A stretch of DNA of 64,000 nt, taken from CAKZQX01 sp034436755 (GTDB lineage: Bacteria > Chloroflexota > Chloroflexia > Chloroflexales > Chloroflexaceae). A model generated the notes under the pieces. The model searched no databases and was not told the origin of the DNA. It saw only the letters and a program-made list of their open reading frames with translations. The stretch covers positions 1 to 64,000 of the forward strand of contig DAOTVB010000152.1 in assembly GCA_034436755.1 (NCBI GenBank). The letters run 5' to 3'. The position numbers and the translations under genes are program-made. This document shows positions 49,687 to 57,702 of this stretch, piece after piece; positions within the stretch are counted from its first letter, which is position 1; every line of letters begins with the position of its first letter.

Positions 49687-50484
49687 GGTAGTCCCCAAAC
49701 GGTAGTGGTATGGCTCTACGCCAGGGATGCAGTATCGTGATGGATGAAATACCAGATAGCGCCACTATGATTCTCAAGATCCTTCGAAAAGAACAAGGGT
49801 TTGCGCACCAGACGGCTGACGCGTTGGCGCACGGTGGTGTTGAACCGTTTACTATGGTTGGGTTGCCCGCTGTCCTTCCTAACCGGACGATGCCGCTTCC
49901 TCGGCAGCACCGTGGCGTATGCCTGCCAAACATCGCTCTATGCGACTGCGCATTGGCGGTAGACAGCTGGCAACGACGCCCACACCTGCCGGGCGGTGGG
50001 TTCATCCCGGGCGCCAATCGCGACCCCAACGATTTCGCGGGTGTCACGGTCACGGGCCAACCAAAGCCACTGCGTGTTCCCGTTGTGCCCAACAAACGAC
50101 CACCGTTCATCGCACGCAATCGTCAATCGGCCTTTTTTTGCGCGCACGCATACCTCCCGAGGTACGTTCCGATAGTTCTCGTTGACATACGCTTGGAGTC
50201 AGCTTTCGGAGACCTGGACCGCCCGCGCGATGCCCGCTAAGGAAATGTTCTTCAGCAGCAAGCGGTCAATGAGGGCCGTGGTGTCATCCGAAATGCTGCG
50301 GAATTCGGGATCAGTGACACATTGGCGACCACACGCGTTACATGCATAGTTCGGTTTGCCGGTATGAATCGAGCCATGTTTGATCACATTGGCTGCGTGG
50401 CAGTCGCGGCAGTGGGGCATCAGTTCTCCTCCGTTTCACGCCTGCTCCTCCTGTCAATGATACCACGACCGTTCAAGGACTACC
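49687..50484 (-). mobile_element. IS1-family insertion sequence, inactivated
   Basis: The element is 798 bases, close to the usual IS1 size. Ends are ggtagtccccaaacggtagt on the left and, reading inward from the right, ggtagtccttgaacggtcgt; about 20 of 25 terminal positions agree. It is flanked by gatctttt (49679-49686) and gatctctt (50485-50492), an 8-bp target duplication with one later change. The target was a copy of the palindromic repeat. One transposase frame spans 49716-50420 on the minus strand and contains two stop codons. Confidence 0.88.
49716..50420 (-). pseudogene. IS1-family transposase, single-frame type with two nonsense codons
   Basis: One uninterrupted frame register encodes 234 codons with two stops. 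Residues 1-73 carry the InsA-like zinc finger MPHCRDCHAANVIKHGSIH ... YACNACGRQC and helix-turn-helix (LKNISLAGIARAVQVSES). A TGA at 50201-50199 stands where the family has Trp (S-W-LQAYVNE). The DDE part follows (RLTIACDERWSFVGHNGNTQ, WLARDRDTREIVGVAIG), then a TAG at 49940-49938, then SDVWQAYATVLPRKRH and RFNTTVRQRVSRLVRK ... SKDLENHSGAIWYFIHHD. No frameshift is needed, unlike classical two-frame IS1. Not expected to make active transposase. Confidence 0.88.
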
Positions 50485-50642
50485 GATCTCTTTTACACAA
50501 ATTCTGCACTATGTGTAGAATTTGTGTAAAAAAGATCAAAATGTACCATGCTACTACAGGCGGTCTGTGTTTCATCTAATGAAATGCTTAGTTTGATGTC
50601 CATTGCGTAACTCGGATATAATGATAGATCACTGTCTACCTT

Positions 50643-51443
50643 CTACAAAACATGGCCGTTAATTTCAAGCTCAAACTGGTAGCCCAGGAATTCCGCAGCG
50701 CGGCGGCACATAATCATGCGGGACAGGAAGATCTCGAAGTAGTCCATCACCGAGGCAATATTGGTGTCAATCTCAATCTCTAGTGTGATACGTTTCCGGT
50801 TAGACGTGACTCGTAAAAATGAGTGCGTTGCCGCATAGTTGACCCGGTCATGGATATCGAAGGTCTCCGGGTTGCGATTGTGGACCCGCGAGCGATGAAC
50901 ATCGGCCTTGTCTGCCAGGATCAGCGCCGCGGCGACCGGGCTGATCGCATGGCCCCGTTCCGCCTCATGGTTGCCGATGGCCGCCATCACCAGAGTAATC
51001 TCGGACATATCCATCCCCAGATCCAGCAGAATATCTTTTGCCATCAGTGCGCCGATCTGCCCATGGGTATCCCGATTGACCACATTGCCGATATCGTGCA
51101 ACAACCCGGCAATCGCCGCCAGTTCGCTCTGCCGGGGGGGGTAGCCCAGATAGGTCAGCACATTTGCTGCGATATTGCTGACCAGCGTGGCGTGCCGGAT
51201 GCCATGTTCCGTGTAGCCAAGCAGTTTGAGATGTTCGTTGGCGGCATCGATATAAACGCGGGTATGCGGATGTTCGCGGACCTGTTCCACCGTTACCCGA
51301 TCCGGGTGTAGTTCGGTCGGCTGCCGGCCGCGTTCGGGCATTTCTGTGTGGTTCTCCTCTGCGGGCGGCAACTCGGCCTGCTCCTCGGCCTGCCGCAGTT
51401 CCTGGAGCAGTTCCTCCTCATTGTTTCTCTGGTTTAGCACCAT
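50643..51443 (-). CDS. HD-domain phosphohydrolase-like protein
   Basis: ATG 51443 (MVLNQRNNEEELLQEL) follows GGAGTT; a longer frame adds 24 residues. The 266-residue product has a charged N-terminal coiled segment and then an HD domain: GIRHATLVSNIAANVLTYLG, LAAIAGLLHDIGNVVNRDTH with the HD pair, GQIGALMAKDILLDLGMDMS, MAAIGNHEAERGHAISPVAA, ALILADKADVHRSRVHNRNP. The metal ligands H...HD...D are complete, so it is probably active on a phosphorylated small molecule. The C-terminal 80 residues form a beta-rich domain (RITLEIEIDTNIASVMDYFE) found in related Chloroflexota and cyanobacterial proteins. Substrate unknown. Confidence 0.83.
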   Translation of the reverse strand: MVLNQRNNEEELLQELRQAEEQAELPPAEENHTEMPERGRQPTELHPDRVTVEQVREHPHTRVYIDAANEHLKLLGYTEHGIRHATLVSNIAANVLTYLGYPPRQSELAAIAGLLHDIGNVVNRDTHGQIGALMAKDILLDLGMDMSEITLVMAAIGNHEAERGHAISPVAAALILADKADVHRSRVHNRNPETFDIHDRVNYAATHSFLRVTSNRKRITLEIEIDTNIASVMDYFEIFLSRMIMCRRAAEFLGYQFELEINGHVL

Positions 51444-51608
51444 AACTCCTTCCAGCCACTTACATAAAAACCTCTGTTCAGTATACCACTCTAGCCAGTC
51501 GTGCCTCATCGTCATCCTCCAGACCGGCAGTATACCCGCACGCTGTAGCAGGGATGGTACAATTCAAGCATAAGGGCTATTAGAACTGACGGTATCGGGA
51601 GATGTGCT

Positions 51609-52229
51609 ATGGATATGAACATGATCGTGGTGATCGAGCCGGTTGTGGAGGGCGGCTACCGGGCTATGCTGCCGGGGTGGCCGGATATCACGGCGCAGGC
51701 AGCCACGGAAGCTGCGGCGTTCGACCGGGTGCGCCAGATGTTACAGGCGCGGCTGGCGCAGGCAAAAGTCGTGCCGCTTGCACTTGAGACAGCGCCCAAA
51801 ACGCATCCCTGGCTGCGACTGTTGGGGATATTTCAGGATGATCCATTTGCCGAGGAGATGCAGGAGGAGATCGCGGCTTATCGGCGGGAAGTTGAGCATA
51901 CGATGAACGAAGTCGAGCACACTATGAACATGATCGTGGTGATCGAGCCGGTTGCGGAGGGCGGCTACCGGGCTATGCTGCCGGGGTGGCCGGATATCAC
52001 GGCGCAGGCAGCCACGGAAGCTGCGGCGTTCGACCGGGTGCGCCAGATGTTACAGGCGCGGCTGGCGCAGGCAAAAGTCGTGCCGCTTGCACTTGAGACA
52101 GCGCCCAAAACGCATCCCTGGCTGCGACTGGCAGGGATATTTCAGGATAATCCCCTTGTTGATGAAGTCGAGGCAGAAATCGCTGCATACCGGCACGAAG
52201 TTGATACGGCGGAAGATCCACAATCGTGA
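51609..52229 (+). CDS. Antitoxin-like protein made of two nearly identical tandem domains
   Basis: The 206-residue product is two copies of a 103-residue unit. Each starts MNMIVVIEPVxEGGYRAMLP and continues GWPDITAQAATEAAAFDRVR, QMLQARLAQAKVVPLALETA, PKTHPWLRLxGIFQDxP. At DNA level the units are 309 bases apart (51615 and 51924); the first about 220 bases are almost identical, and the last 80 have diverged. The unit has the small beta-alpha pattern of HicB/VapB-like antitoxins that precede PIN genes in cyanobacteria and Chloroflexota. The last codons overlap the start of the PIN-domain gene (GTGA). A single-unit gene is the norm, so this is an in-frame duplication. Confidence 0.72.
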   Translation: MDMNMIVVIEPVVEGGYRAMLPGWPDITAQAATEAAAFDRVRQMLQARLAQAKVVPLALETAPKTHPWLRLLGIFQDDPFAEEMQEEIAAYRREVEHTMNEVEHTMNMIVVIEPVAEGGYRAMLPGWPDITAQAATEAAAFDRVRQMLQARLAQAKVVPLALETAPKTHPWLRLAGIFQDNPLVDEVEAEIAAYRHEVDTAEDPQS

Positions 52230-52648
52230 GTCGGTTTATTCTCGATACGGATCATATCACACTGCTACGGCAACGCCATCCACTCGTATCACAGCGGGTT
52301 GCGCTTACCGCGCGGAACAATATTGCCGTTACCATTGTTACGTTTGAGGAACAAGTACGTGGCTGGCTCAGCGCGATCCGGCGGCATAACGCGACTCCAC
52401 GGCAGCAGTGGGCCTATCAGGGGTTGCATGGCGTGCTGGACTTCTTCTGTCCGTTGAATATCCTCGATTTTGATCAGGCGGCCCACACGCAGTTTGAAGA
52501 CCTGCGTCGGCAGAAGATCCGGATCGGCACGCAGGATTTGCGTATCGCGGCAATTGTGCTGGTTGCGAGAGGCACCCTGGTTACGCGCAATCAGCGTGAT
52601 TTTGCACAGGTGTCCGGGTTAGCGCTGGCCGACTGGTCAATTCCCTGA
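52226..52648 (+). CDS. PIN-domain ribonuclease toxin (VapC-like), first pair
   Basis: GTG 52226 overlaps the antitoxin stop by four bases, so the pair is translationally coupled. The 140-residue product is a PIN domain: FILDTDHITLLRQRHP with the first acidic residues, ITIVTFEEQVRGWLSAI (read AVTIVTFEEQVRGWL) with the conserved Glu, GTQDLRIAAIVLVARGTLVT and RNQRDFAQVSGL with the later Asp residues. It would cleave RNA with Mg2+ when released from the antitoxin. The target RNA cannot be predicted. Confidence 0.87.
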   Translation: MSRFILDTDHITLLRQRHPLVSQRVALTARNNIAVTIVTFEEQVRGWLSAIRRHNATPRQQWAYQGLHGVLDFFCPLNILDFDQAAHTQFEDLRRQKIRIGTQDLRIAAIVLVARGTLVTRNQRDFAQVSGLALADWSIP

Positions 52649-52846
52649 GACGGCACTCCGACTTTTGTCTGATCTCTGCCTCCCGATCATACGGTATACT
52701 ACCCCATGCCACGCCCCGATATCCTCATCGCGGCCGGCTGGTTGTCCTGTGAGCAAGGAGTTACTGGTGGAAAAACACTTCTCTCGCTAAACGCACGCTT
52801 TTGATCCGCATACACGCGTGTTTTGCATTGAGAGGAGGCACCAGCG

Positions 52847-54502
52847 ATGCTTCAGGTACAGCATCTGCGCAAGGATTATGGTGCAACAACAATCCTTGCG
52901 GATATTTCCTTTGTTATTAATGATGGCGAACATATCGGGTTAGTTGGCGCGAATGGCGCGGGGAAATCCACGCTGCTACGCTGCATGACCGGGCAGGAAT
53001 CCCCGGATAGCGGCAGCATTATTCGCACACCCGCCGATATCACGATTGGTTACCTGCCGCAGGCGTTCGACGAGCAGTTGCACAGTAGCATCGGCGCGGT
53101 GGTTGATGCGGCCCAGACCGAGTTTGTCGCCGCCGAAGCTGTCGTGCAGCGGGCCAGTGATGCGCTGGCGACCACCGAGGACATGACCGCAGCCATGGCC
53201 GCCTATGATGCAGCGCTGACCCACTTTGAGGCACTGGGTGGCTACGCACGGGAGCATCGTGCTGCCGCAGTGCTGCAGGGGTTGGGCCTGCGCGAGCTTG
53301 ATCCAGCCCGGGCGGTGGCAACCCTCAGCGGTGGACAGAAGACGCGGCTGGGGCTGGCGACGCTGCTGCTGCGTGAGCCCGATCTGCTGCTGCTTGACGA
53401 GCCCACCAACCATCTTGACATGGAAGCGCTGGAGTGGCTGGAGGAGTTTGTCCAGGGCTACCCGCGCGCCGCGCTGATTGTCTCGCACGACCGGGAATTT
53501 CTGGACCGCACCGTGACGCGGATCTTTTCCCTGGACCCGGAGACACGCACACTGACGAGCTACACCGGCAACTACAGCGCATTTGCCGCCGCACGTACGC
53601 ATGAACAGGAACTGCATGCCGAAACCTGGAAGCGCCGGCAGGAGACGGCCGGCCGGATTGAGCGGGATATTGCCCGGCTCAAGGGGCAGGCGCAGCATAA
53701 CGAGAAGATCCGCTCAACTGCCGATCCCGACAGCAAGTTTGCCCTGGATCAGCGCAGTTCGGCCAAAAAGGTTGCGCGCCGGGCCGTCGCCCGCGAGCGC
53801 AAACTGGAGCGCCTGCGCGCGTCTGACGAGTGGGTCGAGCGTCCACCCCGCGCGTCAGCATTGCGGCTCGACTTTGGGCCGCCGCCGCCGGGAGGACGCG
53901 CCGTGCTGCGGCTGGAAGCGGTGAGCTTTGGCTACCCGGACCATCCGCCGCTCTTGCAGGATGTGACATTTGATGTACAGTATGGTGAGCGGCTGGCGCT
54001 GGTCGGGCCGAATGGTGCGGGTAAAACCACGCTGCTACGCCTGATGGCCGGGCACCTCCGCCCGACGGCGGGGCAGGTGCGCCTCGGCGCGAATATTCGG
54101 CCGGGGCTGCTGGCCCAGGAGCAGGAAACCCTGGACCCGCAGCGCACTATCCTGGAAACGGTGCTGCATGCTCACCCGATGAGCACGACTGAGGCGCGCA
54201 ACTTCCTGCATCGCTTTCTCTTTGGCGGTGATAGTGTTTTCCAGCAGGTAGGGGCATGCTCGTACGGCGAACGGGGCCGGTTGCAACTGGCGCTGCTGAT
54301 GCTGGGCGGGTGCAATCTGCTGCTGCTCGATGAGCCGCTGAACCATCTGGATATCGCGGGGCGCGAGCAGTTTGAAGCCGCGCTGGAAGCCTTCGCCGGT
54401 ACGGTTATTGCCGTGGCCCATGATCGCGCGTTTCTGCAAGCCTTCGCGCAGCGCATGCTGGCGGTACGCGCTGGAGGGGTACGCCCATGGATAGAACGAT
54501 GA
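52847..54502 (+). CDS. ABC-F family ATPase
   Basis: ATG 52847 follows GAGAGGAGG. The 551-residue product has two ATP-binding domains and no membrane helix. First domain: GANGAGKSTLLRCM, ATLSGGQKTRLGLATLL, LLLLDEPTNHLDMEALEWLE. Second domain: GPNGAGKTTLLRLMAG, CSYGERGRLQLALLMLGGCN, LLLLDEPLNHLDIAGREQFE. The linker between them (GRIERDIARLKGQAQHNEKI ... VARRAVARERKLERLR) is the charged P-site-tRNA interaction motif of ABC-F translation factors. The second signature is SYGER rather than LSGGQ. Related proteins rescue stalled ribosomes or protect them from antibiotics. The next gene starts inside its 3' end. Confidence 0.92.
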   Translation: MLQVQHLRKDYGATTILADISFVINDGEHIGLVGANGAGKSTLLRCMTGQESPDSGSIIRTPADITIGYLPQAFDEQLHSSIGAVVDAAQTEFVAAEAVVQRASDALATTEDMTAAMAAYDAALTHFEALGGYAREHRAAAVLQGLGLRELDPARAVATLSGGQKTRLGLATLLLREPDLLLLDEPTNHLDMEALEWLEEFVQGYPRAALIVSHDREFLDRTVTRIFSLDPETRTLTSYTGNYSAFAAARTHEQELHAETWKRRQETAGRIERDIARLKGQAQHNEKIRSTADPDSKFALDQRSSAKKVARRAVARERKLERLRASDEWVERPPRASALRLDFGPPPPGGRAVLRLEAVSFGYPDHPPLLQDVTFDVQYGERLALVGPNGAGKTTLLRLMAGHLRPTAGQVRLGANIRPGLLAQEQETLDPQRTILETVLHAHPMSTTEARNFLHRFLFGGDSVFQQVGACSYGERGRLQLALLMLGGCNLLLLDEPLNHLDIAGREQFEAALEAFAGTVIAVAHDRAFLQAFAQRMLAVRAGGVRPWIER

Positions 54503-55092
54503 TCCAGTTGCCGGGTGTGAAAATCAGCCTGCGTGACTGGCGCGTGTCAGACCTGGATACGCATGCCCGCCGGCTCGTGCCCGGTCAGCGCTGGCAGGAG
54601 CTGGATGGCCCCTACTACCTCGGTCCCACGCTGGATGAGATCCCGGCGCTGATTGCCCGGCAGCGTGCCGGCATCATGGCGCCGCAACTGCCCTGGCCCC
54701 GCTCCAGTCTGGTTATTGCGCATGCGCAGACTGATGCGCCGCTGGGTCTGGTCAACTGGCACTGGGAAAGTGTCGAGACGTACTGGCCGCTGATCGGTAT
54801 TCTGATTTATGATCCGGCGCACTGGCAGCAGGGATACGGTTACGAAGCGCTGGGGCTCTGGGGAGATTACCTGTTCCGGGAGTTGCCGCAGATCGTGCGG
54901 CTGGATCTGCGTACCTGGTCGGGCAACCGGGGAATGATGCGCCTGGCGCTCAAACTGGGCTTTGTGGAAGAGGCGCGCTTTCGCCAGGCGCGGATCGTTA
55001 AAAATGTTTATTATGATGGACTGGGCTATGGCGTGCTGCGCAGCGAGTGGACGGCGCGCTACCCGGACGGGTTCGCCGCCGGTCTGCTTTAG
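54487..55092 (+). CDS. GNAT family N-acetyltransferase
   Basis: ATG 54487 has GGAGGGG nine bases upstream; a second ATG at 54499 overlaps the ABC-F stop (ATGA), so coupling is likely from either. The 201-residue product has the RimJ/RimL-type layout: ISLRDWRVSDLDTHARRL, LVIAHAQTDAPLGLVNWHWE, YWPLIGILIYDPAHWQQGYG, YEALGLWGDYLFRELPQIVR, LDLRTWSGNRGMMRLALKLG, FVEEARFRQARIVKNVYYDG. The acetyl-CoA loop is HWQQGYGYEA. Genes joined to ABC-F in this way occasionally act in antibiotic resistance or ribosome modification, but no substrate can be read here. Confidence 0.87.
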   Translation: MDRTMIQLPGVKISLRDWRVSDLDTHARRLVPGQRWQELDGPYYLGPTLDEIPALIARQRAGIMAPQLPWPRSSLVIAHAQTDAPLGLVNWHWESVETYWPLIGILIYDPAHWQQGYGYEALGLWGDYLFRELPQIVRLDLRTWSGNRGMMRLALKLGFVEEARFRQARIVKNVYYDGLGYGVLRSEWTARYPDGFAAGLL

Positions 55093-55143
55093 CCACCGAG
55101 GTTATAAAGATCACTCCAGCTAATGCTGTGCTTCCATGCTACG

Positions 55144-55551
55144 TCACGGGTTTGTTTGCCAATCTTCATAAACCAGCCCGGTTACGCGCCCAAACTCGCG
55201 CACGTTATGAGTGACAAGTGTCAGATTGTTAGCAATAGCGATGGCAGCAATCTGTGTATCGTACGCACCAATGGACTGGCCCTTCAGCCCCAGGTTAGCC
55301 GCTATCTGCCCGGCAATCTCGGCAGCAGGACTATCAAACGGTAGGCAGGGAAACTGCGTTATGAACTGCTGCACCTGCGTCAAATTTTGTTGAAGCCGAT
55401 TGCTCCGGTATGCGCCTTCGTATAACTCTGCTGCGACAATGGCACATACCGTAACTATACCATATGGTTGTCCCAGTACCCTGCTACGCAATCCCGGATC
55501 GCGGTTGCGTAGCAAGGTGACACATACGTTAGTATCGAGCAGATCGGTCAT
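55144..55551 (-). CDS. PIN-domain ribonuclease toxin (VapC-like), second pair
   Basis: ATG 55551 overlaps the antitoxin stop in ATGA. The 135-residue PIN domain shows MTDLLDTNVCVTLLRNRDPG (Asp6), VCAIVAAELYEGAYRSNR with the conserved Glu, GQSIGAYDTQIAAIAIANNL with Asp, and LVTHNVREFGRVTGLVYEDW with the last acidic positions. All four acidic residues expected for activity are present. It is of a different subgroup from the toxin at 52226. The gene faces the GNAT gene from the opposite strand. Confidence 0.92.
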   Translation of the reverse strand: MTDLLDTNVCVTLLRNRDPGLRSRVLGQPYGIVTVCAIVAAELYEGAYRSNRLQQNLTQVQQFITQFPCLPFDSPAAEIAGQIAANLGLKGQSIGAYDTQIAAIAIANNLTLVTHNVREFGRVTGLVYEDWQTNP

Positions 55552-55835
55552 TCCGGGAAGTGGCGTTCAGGGTGCGTAGGTTGGGGCGGGCGCTCAAAGG
55601 TTGGATCATCAATTGAGCCGATGATCTGTTCTAGTGCGTCACGGTAGGCCGGGGATGCTCCTTCTCCGGACAGTGGCTCCTCAAATTGGACGGTTACGGT
55701 CAGTAGTGTCCCGGCTAACCGCGCATCAACCGGCACCTGCAGCCGTAGCATACCATCTTTCTGCACCACGGCATTGATCAACACGCGCCGGGAGCGTGTC
55801 TCGGTTGTTTCTGGTGTGGTATTGCTATAGGTCAT
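55548..55835 (-). CDS. VapB-like antitoxin of the second pair
   Basis: ATG 55835 (MTYSNTTPETTETRSRRVLI) follows GAGAGGAAAA; a longer frame adds 16 residues. The 95-residue protein has an N-terminal beta segment VLINAVVQKDGMLRLQVPVD, where VQKDGMLRLQVP suggests an AbrB/SpoVT-like or simple beta-hairpin fold, and a Pro-rich C-terminal tail PTFERPPQPTHPERHFPE that would wrap the toxin. The four-base overlap with the PIN gene supports the pairing. The DNA-binding target would be its own promoter upstream of 55835. Confidence 0.75.
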   Translation of the reverse strand: MTYSNTTPETTETRSRRVLINAVVQKDGMLRLQVPVDARLAGTLLTVTVQFEEPLSGEGASPAYRDALEQIIGSIDDPTFERPPQPTHPERHFPE

Positions 55836-55975
55836 CCTGGTTTTCCTCTCACTTGCACGGCCTGCCTCCGGTATACTGCACATCCAGTTGATATTGCCGG
55901 CAGTTTGGCCGGTTCATTTGTTCGCACGTTGGTGCGCTAGAACGCTCTAACGGTGCAACGTGCGAACATGAATGC

Positions 55976-57046
55976 CTACGATTTCAACTGCTGTACTGTC
56001 TCCATGTCCAGGCGTTTGATCAGGGCTACCAGCAATCGGACGGTCTGGTCAAAATCGTCGCGGTGCAGGATGGCGGCGTGCGTGTGGATGTAGCGCACCG
56101 GCGCGCCGATGACCAGCGACGGAACGCCCGCGCCAAAGAGGTGGATCTTGCCTGCATCGGTTCCGCCACGTGCCATCGTATCAAACTGCAGCGGGATATT
56201 CTCAGCGGCAGCGGTATCGATCACCAGGTTGCGCAGCCCGATGTGCGGGATCATCGAGGCGTCGTAGAGCAGCAGCACCGGCCCCTGGCCGATCTTACCG
56301 GCGGCCTCATCCGGCGAGACACCCGGCATATCGCCCGCGATGGAGGTATCGAGGGCAATCCCGATATCCGGCTCAATCAGGTTGGTTGTCGTGGTTGCCC
56401 CGCGCAGTCCGACCTCTTCCTGCACCGTCCCGGCACCATAGACAACGTTGGGATGCGCCTGATTTTTAAGTTGCCGCAGGGTCTCGATTGCCAGCGCGCA
56501 ACCCAGGCGATTGTCCCACGCCTTTGCCAGCATCAGCTTCTCATTCTGCATCAGCGTGAAGGGACTGACCGGCACAACCGGATCGCCGGGCCGCACGCCC
56601 CAGGACTCGGCTTCCTCCCGCGAGGCTGCACCAATGTCGATAAACATTGCCGACTTCTCAACCATCTTTTTGCGCGCTTCCGGCTCCAGGAGGTGCGGGG
56701 GCTTGGACCCGATGACCCCGATGATCGGTCCCGTGCGGCTGTGGATCTCGACCCGCTGCGCCAGCATGACCTGCTCCCACCAGCCGCCGAGCGTCTGAAA
56801 TCTAAGGTAGCCCTCGTCAGTGATGCGCGTGACCATAAACCCGACCTCGTCCAGGTGCCCCGCCAGCATCACTTTGGGGCCGTCGCTCCGGCCGACTTTG
56901 CGGGCGGCGATGCTACCCAGGTTATCGGTCAGAATCTCCCCCAGCGGCGCGACATACCGATGCACAATCTGCCGCACCGCCATTTCGTAGCCGGAGACAC
57001 CGGGAGCCTCAGTAAGTTCGCGCAACATCTCTAGCGTCTCATCCAT
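55976..57046 (-). CDS. M42 family metallopeptidase
   Basis: The 356-residue product is full length for M42 glutamyl/leucyl aminopeptidases. Motifs with metal ligands: VMLAGHLDEVGFMVTRI (His), LMLAKAWDNRLGCALAIETL (Asp), YGAGTVQEEVGLRGATTTTN (catalytic Glu-Glu), IGIALDTSIAGDMPG (Asp), and PVRYIHTHAAILHRDDFDQT (His). It would form a dodecameric di-metal exopeptidase in the cytoplasm and trim peptides. Start ATG 57046 is followed by MDETLEMLRELTEAPGVSGY, the standard N-terminus. Monocistronic, between an antitoxin gene and a repeat-rich gap. Confidence 0.93.
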   Translation of the reverse strand: MDETLEMLRELTEAPGVSGYEMAVRQIVHRYVAPLGEILTDNLGSIAARKVGRSDGPKVMLAGHLDEVGFMVTRITDEGYLRFQTLGGWWEQVMLAQRVEIHSRTGPIIGVIGSKPPHLLEPEARKKMVEKSAMFIDIGAASREEAESWGVRPGDPVVPVSPFTLMQNEKLMLAKAWDNRLGCALAIETLRQLKNQAHPNVVYGAGTVQEEVGLRGATTTTNLIEPDIGIALDTSIAGDMPGVSPDEAAGKIGQGPVLLLYDASMIPHIGLRNLVIDTAAAENIPLQFDTMARGGTDAGKIHLFGAGVPSLVIGAPVRYIHTHAAILHRDDFDQTVRLLVALIKRLDMETVQQLKS

Positions 57047-57090
57047 ATCAACCTCGTTCTAGCTCTCATGCGTATAAATTTTCTTAATCA

Positions 57091-57307
57091 CAGGAGTTAC
57101 GCGGTGGACCTTCAAACCGGACGTTTCATCCGATGAAAGCCTGATTCGCCTGCGGCAGCGTGGTACTTTCTGTTTCTTTTTCACGAAACATTGGCTCTCC
57201 GAGCCAATGTTTCGTGAAAAAGATCTGGTAACTTCCGCCCTGCCGGAGGCGAATCGGGCCGGTTGTCCAGGCAGATGCCTGGTTTGGAACCGACCGCGTA
57301 ACTCGTG
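57091..57307. repeat. Palindromic MITE-like element, copy 8
   Basis: Ends aggagttacgcggt and accgcgtaactcgtg; inner arms gattcgcctgcggcag and ctgccggaggcgaatc; perfect central hairpin ttttcacgaaacattggct / agccaatgtttcgtgaaaa; two small nested palindromes tttcatccgatgaaa and caggcagatgcctg. 217 bases. It occupies a third of the 656-base gap 57047-57702. Confidence 0.9.
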
Positions 57308-57530
57308 TTAATCAAAGAGTTCATTCTATTCTATCATGCTCTGGCGCTGTTCTATGCCAACGCTACGGCGCATGCAAAGCAAACAGCTTCACCGAAGTGC
57401 TAGACTTCGGTGAAGCTGTCGGGCAGGTATCTGGATCACGGTGGGCGTTTGGACCACGAACGCCGCGACATGAGCGAAAACTGCGAAATGGCTACTGAAC
57501 GTTGAATATTAAATCCGGACATTGCTGAGT

Positions 57531-57680
57531 CGGAGTCCCGGCTTCAGCCGGATCATGCTTGCCTGGCAGTATGCCGCTACCCCGTCAGGCATCCCACCGG
57601 CTAAAGCTCCCGGATGGCATATCCGGACTGTTTTCTAAAAGTTCATAAGCGGGGACTCCAGGAAATTCCATATCCAACCT
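57531..57680. repeat. Dispersed repeat, ggcttcagccggatc family
   Basis: Reads agtcccggcttcagccggat, then caggcatcccaccggctaaa, then atatccggactgttttctaa. Same family as 15021-15400. The rest of the 57308-57702 gap also holds the hairpin cttcaccgaagt / acttcggtgaag (about 57386-57415). Confidence 0.75.
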
Positions 57681-57702
57681 AATATTACCCAGGGTTCATG
57701 AG

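Larger units (their letters stand above)
49622..50625. repeat. Palindromic MITE-like element, copy 7, interrupted by the IS1-family element
   Basis: Left part 49622-49686 (gagttacgtggtcactgacc ... tctggcaggaccgaagaaac) and right part 50485-50625 (ttttacacaaattctgcac / gtagaatttgtgtaaaa hairpin, then ctactacaggcggtctg and ccattgcgtaactcgg) join into one complete member of the family in inverted orientation relative to 44845. Confidence 0.8.

Noticed and set aside
49625..50240. Plus- and minus-strand frames overlapping the IS1 transposase in other registers
   Set aside because: The register 49716-50420 on the minus strand contains all transposase motifs; the others are shadows.
56063..57034. 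Plus-strand frame of 323 codons opposite the M42 peptidase
   Set aside because: Shadow of a gene with all metal ligands identifiable; no ribosome site.
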